Shown here: positions 58,062 through 64,000 of the stretch, piece after piece
Layout: each line of letters starts with the position of its first letter
How positions within the stretch are numbered: position 1 is the first letter of the stretch
DNA from: Desulfovibrionaceae bacterium
GTDB lineage: Bacteria > Desulfobacterota > Desulfovibrionia > Desulfovibrionales > Desulfovibrionaceae
Assembly (NCBI GenBank): GCA_009773665.1
Contig: WSYE01000009.1
Coordinates: forward strand, 1 to 64,000
Direction of reading: 5' to 3'
DNA: 64,000 nucleotides
Position numbers and translations under genes: made by a program
The notes under the pieces: model-generated
Seen by the model: the letters and a program-made list of their open reading frames with translations, nothing else
Databases searched by the model: none
What the model was told of the DNA's origin: nothing

Positions 58062-59492
58062 ATGGATATCGACCGGCTCGAAGCCATTGACGCCTGGCGC
58101 TGGAGGCTTCCTGCGCGTGGGGACATGCTGGTCCCGGCAGAGCTGACGGGCTCCAGAGACCTCCTTCGCGTCATGGACGACGCCGTGTTGCGCCAGATCG
58201 CCAACGTGGCCTGCCTGCCGGGAATCGTCCGCGCGGCCTGTGTCATGCCGGACGCGCACCACGGGTACGGTTTCCCCATCGGCGGAGTGGCCGCCTTCGA
58301 CCCGTCACAGGGCGGGGTCGTTTCCGCCGGGGGCGTCGGTTACGATATTTCCTGCGGGGTGCGCAGCCTGACCACGCGCCTTCATATAGATGAAGTTCGC
58401 CCAGTGCTGGGACAGTTGGCGGACAGGCTGTTCTCGGCCATCCCCGCCGGGGTGGGCGAAACCGGGGCGCTTCGGCTCACGGGAAAATCCATGGACGCCA
58501 TGCTCATGGGCGGCGCGGCGTGGGCCGTGAAGCAGGGATACGGGGAAACGGTCGACCTTGAACGCATTGAGGACAATGGACGGATCGCCGGGGCCGACCC
58601 GGAACAGGTGTCGGAAAAGGCAAAAACCCGCCAGAAGGACCAGACCGGTACGCTAGGGTCCGGCAACCACTATCTGGAAGTGCAGCGGGTCGAAAAAGTT
58701 TACGATCACGCCGCAGCCCAGGTCTACGGACTCGCCGTGGACGAAGTTGTGGTGAGCATCCACTGCGGCTCACGAGGGCTTGGCCACCAGATCGCCACGG
58801 ACTACCTGGGCCGGATGCTGCGAGAAGCTTCCAAGTACGGGCTCAGTCTGTCCGACCCGGAACTGGCCTGCGCGCCCATCGACTCGTCCCTTGGCCGGGA
58901 ATATCTGGCGGCCATGCGCGCGGGTATGAACTGCGCCCTGGCCAACCGGCAGGTGCTGACGCATCTGGTGCGGCAGGTGCTGGCGGAATTTTTCCCCGGA
59001 GCCTGGGCGCGCCTGCTGTTTGACGTCTCCCACAACACCTGCAAGCAGGAGAAGCATAGAGTTGATGGCAAACCGCGCACGCTTTACGTTCACCGCAAGG
59101 GTGCCACGCGCGCCTGGGGACCGAACCACCCGGAGCTGCCGGGCTGGCTCGCGGGAACCGGCCAGCCCATGCTGGTGGGCGGCAGCATGGGCACTGCGTC
59201 CTACGTTCTGGCCGGGACGGACGCTTCGCTGGAACGGTCCTTCGGGTCGGCCTGCCACGGGGCGGGCCGGAGCCTCTCGCGCATTCAGGCGCTGAAGCGC
59301 TTCAAGGGCCGCGACGTTTTGCATTCCCTGGCCGCCCAAGGCGTACTGGTTCGGGCGCACGGGCTGAAGGGCGTGGGCGAGGAAGCTCCCGGCGCGTACA
59401 AGGACATCGACTCCGTGGTGGACTCCGCAGTGGGAGCCGGGCTCGCCTCCAGGGTTGCCAGGCTGCTGCCCCTGGCTTGCGTCAAAGGTTAA
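58062..59492 (+). CDS. rtcB: RtcB family RNA ligase
   Basis: MPDAHHGYGFPIGGVAAF; GGVGYDISCGVRSL; LGSGNHYLEVQ; HCGSRGLGHQ; DVSHNTCKQEKH. Confidence 0.96.
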   Translation: MDIDRLEAIDAWRWRLPARGDMLVPAELTGSRDLLRVMDDAVLRQIANVACLPGIVRAACVMPDAHHGYGFPIGGVAAFDPSQGGVVSAGGVGYDISCGVRSLTTRLHIDEVRPVLGQLADRLFSAIPAGVGETGALRLTGKSMDAMLMGGAAWAVKQGYGETVDLERIEDNGRIAGADPEQVSEKAKTRQKDQTGTLGSGNHYLEVQRVEKVYDHAAAQVYGLAVDEVVVSIHCGSRGLGHQIATDYLGRMLREASKYGLSLSDPELACAPIDSSLGREYLAAMRAGMNCALANRQVLTHLVRQVLAEFFPGAWARLLFDVSHNTCKQEKHRVDGKPRTLYVHRKGATRAWGPNHPELPGWLAGTGQPMLVGGSMGTASYVLAGTDASLERSFGSACHGAGRSLSRIQALKRFKGRDVLHSLAAQGVLVRAHGLKGVGEEAPGAYKDIDSVVDSAVGAGLASRVARLLPLACVKG

Positions 59493-59535
59493 AAGTTTGC
59501 AAGAGCGCCCAAAGCTGATACTGACCCTGCCAGTG

Positions 59536-61833
<2,298 letters not shown>

Positions 61834-61849
61834 GTCGCGCCCGCACCTG

Positions 61850-63925
61850 ATGTCCTTCTCCCCTCCCCTTTTCGACCGTGTTCTCCCAGTCTGGCGATGG
61901 CTCGTCCCGGCGTGCTTTCTTGCGCTCGGGCTGTGGCTTGCGCCGCTGACGATTCTCGGTCCGGGATTCGAACGCATGCCCGGTGAAGCCTGCGATTCAG
62001 GTTTTTCCAGCGTTGTCCTCGAGCACGGATTCCGCTGGCTCATCGGGCAGGAACCGTCCTACCTGGACGCGCCGTTTCTTTATCCTTTCAAGAGGTCCAT
62101 CACCCTCTCGGACAATTTCCTGTCCACGCTGCCGGTCTACACCCTCTTCCGGCTGGCCGGGGCCGACCGGGAAGGAGCCTATCAGCTCTGGTTCCTGTCG
62201 TTGTTCGTCCTGAATTTCCTGTGCGCCAGATGGGCATTGGTGCGCCTGAAGCAGCCTCCCGGACTATCAGCGCTGGGAGCGTACCTCTTCGCATTCCTGT
62301 CGCCCGTGCTGGAAGAGGTGACTCATCCTGCCCTGCTCCACCTGTTCCCTATCCCACTGGCGATGTGCGGCTTTATCCTCTGGGCCGAAACGGGCTCCAC
62401 GCGGGCCTTCGCGGGCATGTGCGCCGCCGTGGTCCTGCAATTTTACGGAGCGTTCTACCTGGGATCGTTTCTGGTGCTCGCCCTGTTCCTGCTCGGCGTG
62501 TCCTGGCTGGCCACGCACAGGGGCATCGCCGGGTTCGGGAGCGCCGTCAGCGGAGGCAAAGGCTTCAACCTGCTGGTTGCGGGCTTCTGGCTGGCGGGCG
62601 CGGCCCTGGCGCTTCTCCCTCTGGTGCTCCCCTATCTGGAAACGTCGCAGGCCAACGGCCTGAAGCGGTTCTGGACTGACGTGGCCCAGCAACTGCCCAC
62701 CCTGGCCGACCTGTTCCGGGCAAGCCCTGGAAACCTCTTATGGGGCTGGACCAGCGACCCGTTCCAGGTGCGTTCGTTCAACAACGTGATGCACCTGGGG
62801 CTTCTGCCCTGGCTGGGCATGACGGTCTGCTGCGTGGCCTTGATCCGCCGTCGCCTGGACAAGCGCATCGCCGCCGTTCTGCTGACGGCATTGCTGCTGG
62901 CGGCGCTGACACTTCGGGTGGGCGATTTCAGCCTGTTCAAGTTCATCCAGGTCCTTCCGGCCTTCCAGTCCATGCGCGCGCTGACCCGTGTGGTGCTCAT
63001 CGAATCTTTCCTGGTGATTCTCGCGCTGCTCTGGGCAGCCAAGTACGTGCTGGACAGGATTCGCACCGACCGGCTCCGCAACGCGGCTTTCGGGTGCCTC
63101 TGCCTGCTGGCCGTCCTGGACCAGCACAACACCCTGATGGCCCATTACGGCTACGACAAGGCCGAGCGCCAAAACGATGTCGCACATGTGCGCGCCGAGA
63201 TGCAGGACGCCATTGCCCGCACAGGTCAGGAGGGGGCGCTTGCTTATCTGCCCGCCGGGCGGGACGCGCAAGGCGACTGCCGCACCACGGTGGCAGCCAT
63301 GCTGGCGGCGCAGGACCTGCATCGCCCGGTGGTGAACGCCTATTCCAGCTGGTTTCCGCGCGGCTACGGCTTCTACTGGGACTCCGGCTGCACCGAGCTT
63401 CGCCGCTGGATGCTTCTCAGCCAAAGCGCTTCGGATGCGCCGCAGTTCACGGGACTCGTGCTGGCCGGGCCGGGTTCGGCGGATGCGTCCCTGTCAGGCA
63501 GCGTCTGCCTCCCCGTGCCTCAGAACCGGGAAGCGGCCCGCTCCGAACTCCTGGCGCAGTTCGCGACGTCGGGCGCGAAGGAAGCCCTGGTCTGGGCAGT
63601 AGGCGCATCGGGTTTTTCGCAGCAGGGAAACAACGAGCTCTGGATGGCGCGCACGGGCGCATTGACTCTGCGCGCGGGCGAGAGCCTGACCCTGGAAGGG
63701 GTCAGCTTCGTGCCGCTGGATGTCCGGATTTCAGTGGATGGAAAGAGTTCCGGCAAGATGTCGTTTTCGGGGTTGCCTACCAGGATGACTCTGGCTCCGA
63801 CGAAAACCACCCGCTACGAATTCACGGCGGACAAGTCCTTCACCAGCTACGGGGGGGCTTTCTCTCCGGCTTTCCCCGAAGTGAGCGTGATTTTTACTTC
63901 AGCGCGATTTCAGCCAGCACCATAA
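61850..63925 (+). CDS. Large multi-pass membrane protein of unknown function
   Basis: ~690 aa, >8 hydrophobic segments; ORF can extend to 61823 (TTG). Confidence 0.8.
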   Translation: MSFSPPLFDRVLPVWRWLVPACFLALGLWLAPLTILGPGFERMPGEACDSGFSSVVLEHGFRWLIGQEPSYLDAPFLYPFKRSITLSDNFLSTLPVYTLFRLAGADREGAYQLWFLSLFVLNFLCARWALVRLKQPPGLSALGAYLFAFLSPVLEEVTHPALLHLFPIPLAMCGFILWAETGSTRAFAGMCAAVVLQFYGAFYLGSFLVLALFLLGVSWLATHRGIAGFGSAVSGGKGFNLLVAGFWLAGAALALLPLVLPYLETSQANGLKRFWTDVAQQLPTLADLFRASPGNLLWGWTSDPFQVRSFNNVMHLGLLPWLGMTVCCVALIRRRLDKRIAAVLLTALLLAALTLRVGDFSLFKFIQVLPAFQSMRALTRVVLIESFLVILALLWAAKYVLDRIRTDRLRNAAFGCLCLLAVLDQHNTLMAHYGYDKAERQNDVAHVRAEMQDAIARTGQEGALAYLPAGRDAQGDCRTTVAAMLAAQDLHRPVVNAYSSWFPRGYGFYWDSGCTELRRWMLLSQSASDAPQFTGLVLAGPGSADASLSGSVCLPVPQNREAARSELLAQFATSGAKEALVWAVGASGFSQQGNNELWMARTGALTLRAGESLTLEGVSFVPLDVRISVDGKSSGKMSFSGLPTRMTLAPTKTTRYEFTADKSFTSYGGAFSPAFPEVSVIFTSARFQPAP

Positions 63926-64000
63926 AGACAATCATCGAGACATTTTCACAGCAAAATAGCTACACGACACGCGCACATTCCAACGGAACATTTATTAGTT

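Overview
This window looks like a high-GC deltaproteobacterial chromosome, probably Desulfovibrionaceae-like (inferred from desulfoferrodoxin, a HEAT-repeat/ParA/CheW chemotaxis operon and two-subunit 2-oxoacid:ferredoxin oxidoreductase). Positions ~445-8736 form an ~8.3 kb integrated element at the 3' end of a tRNA-Arg(ACG) gene. It is bounded by a perfect 53-bp direct repeat (392-444 / 8684-8736). It carries a tyrosine integrase, an excisionase/AlpA-like protein, a PAS-hybrid histidine kinase, several uncharacterised ORFs, a perfect 24-bp palindrome and structured noncoding DNA. The rest is mostly core genome: ispG-proS, xseA-M23 peptidase-xseB-ispA-dxs, serB, an SNF2/SWIM helicase, an Rsh-type ppGpp enzyme, tRNA-Pro(CGG), a cheB-HEAT-cheR-parA-cheW-cheY-cheA operon, FlgO-like proteins, a desulfoferrodoxin-ferritin cluster, a 2-oxoacid oxidoreductase, adenine deaminase, a PEP-CTERM choice-of-anchor protein, rtcB and a hybrid kinase. 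The strongest unusual system is at ~22240-24058: a cobalamin riboswitch with a terminator, then a 38-aa peptide ORF translationally coupled (ATGA) to a radical SAM/SPASM-like enzyme. This is a candidate B12-controlled modified-peptide (RiPP-like) locus. Other points of interest are a degenerate third Hpt domain (His to Asp) in CheA, a frameshifted yedF, a ParC/ParP-like ParA-CheW pair, and a dispersed hairpin repeat. All calls come from reading the sequence and the supplied ORF track; no database searches were run.
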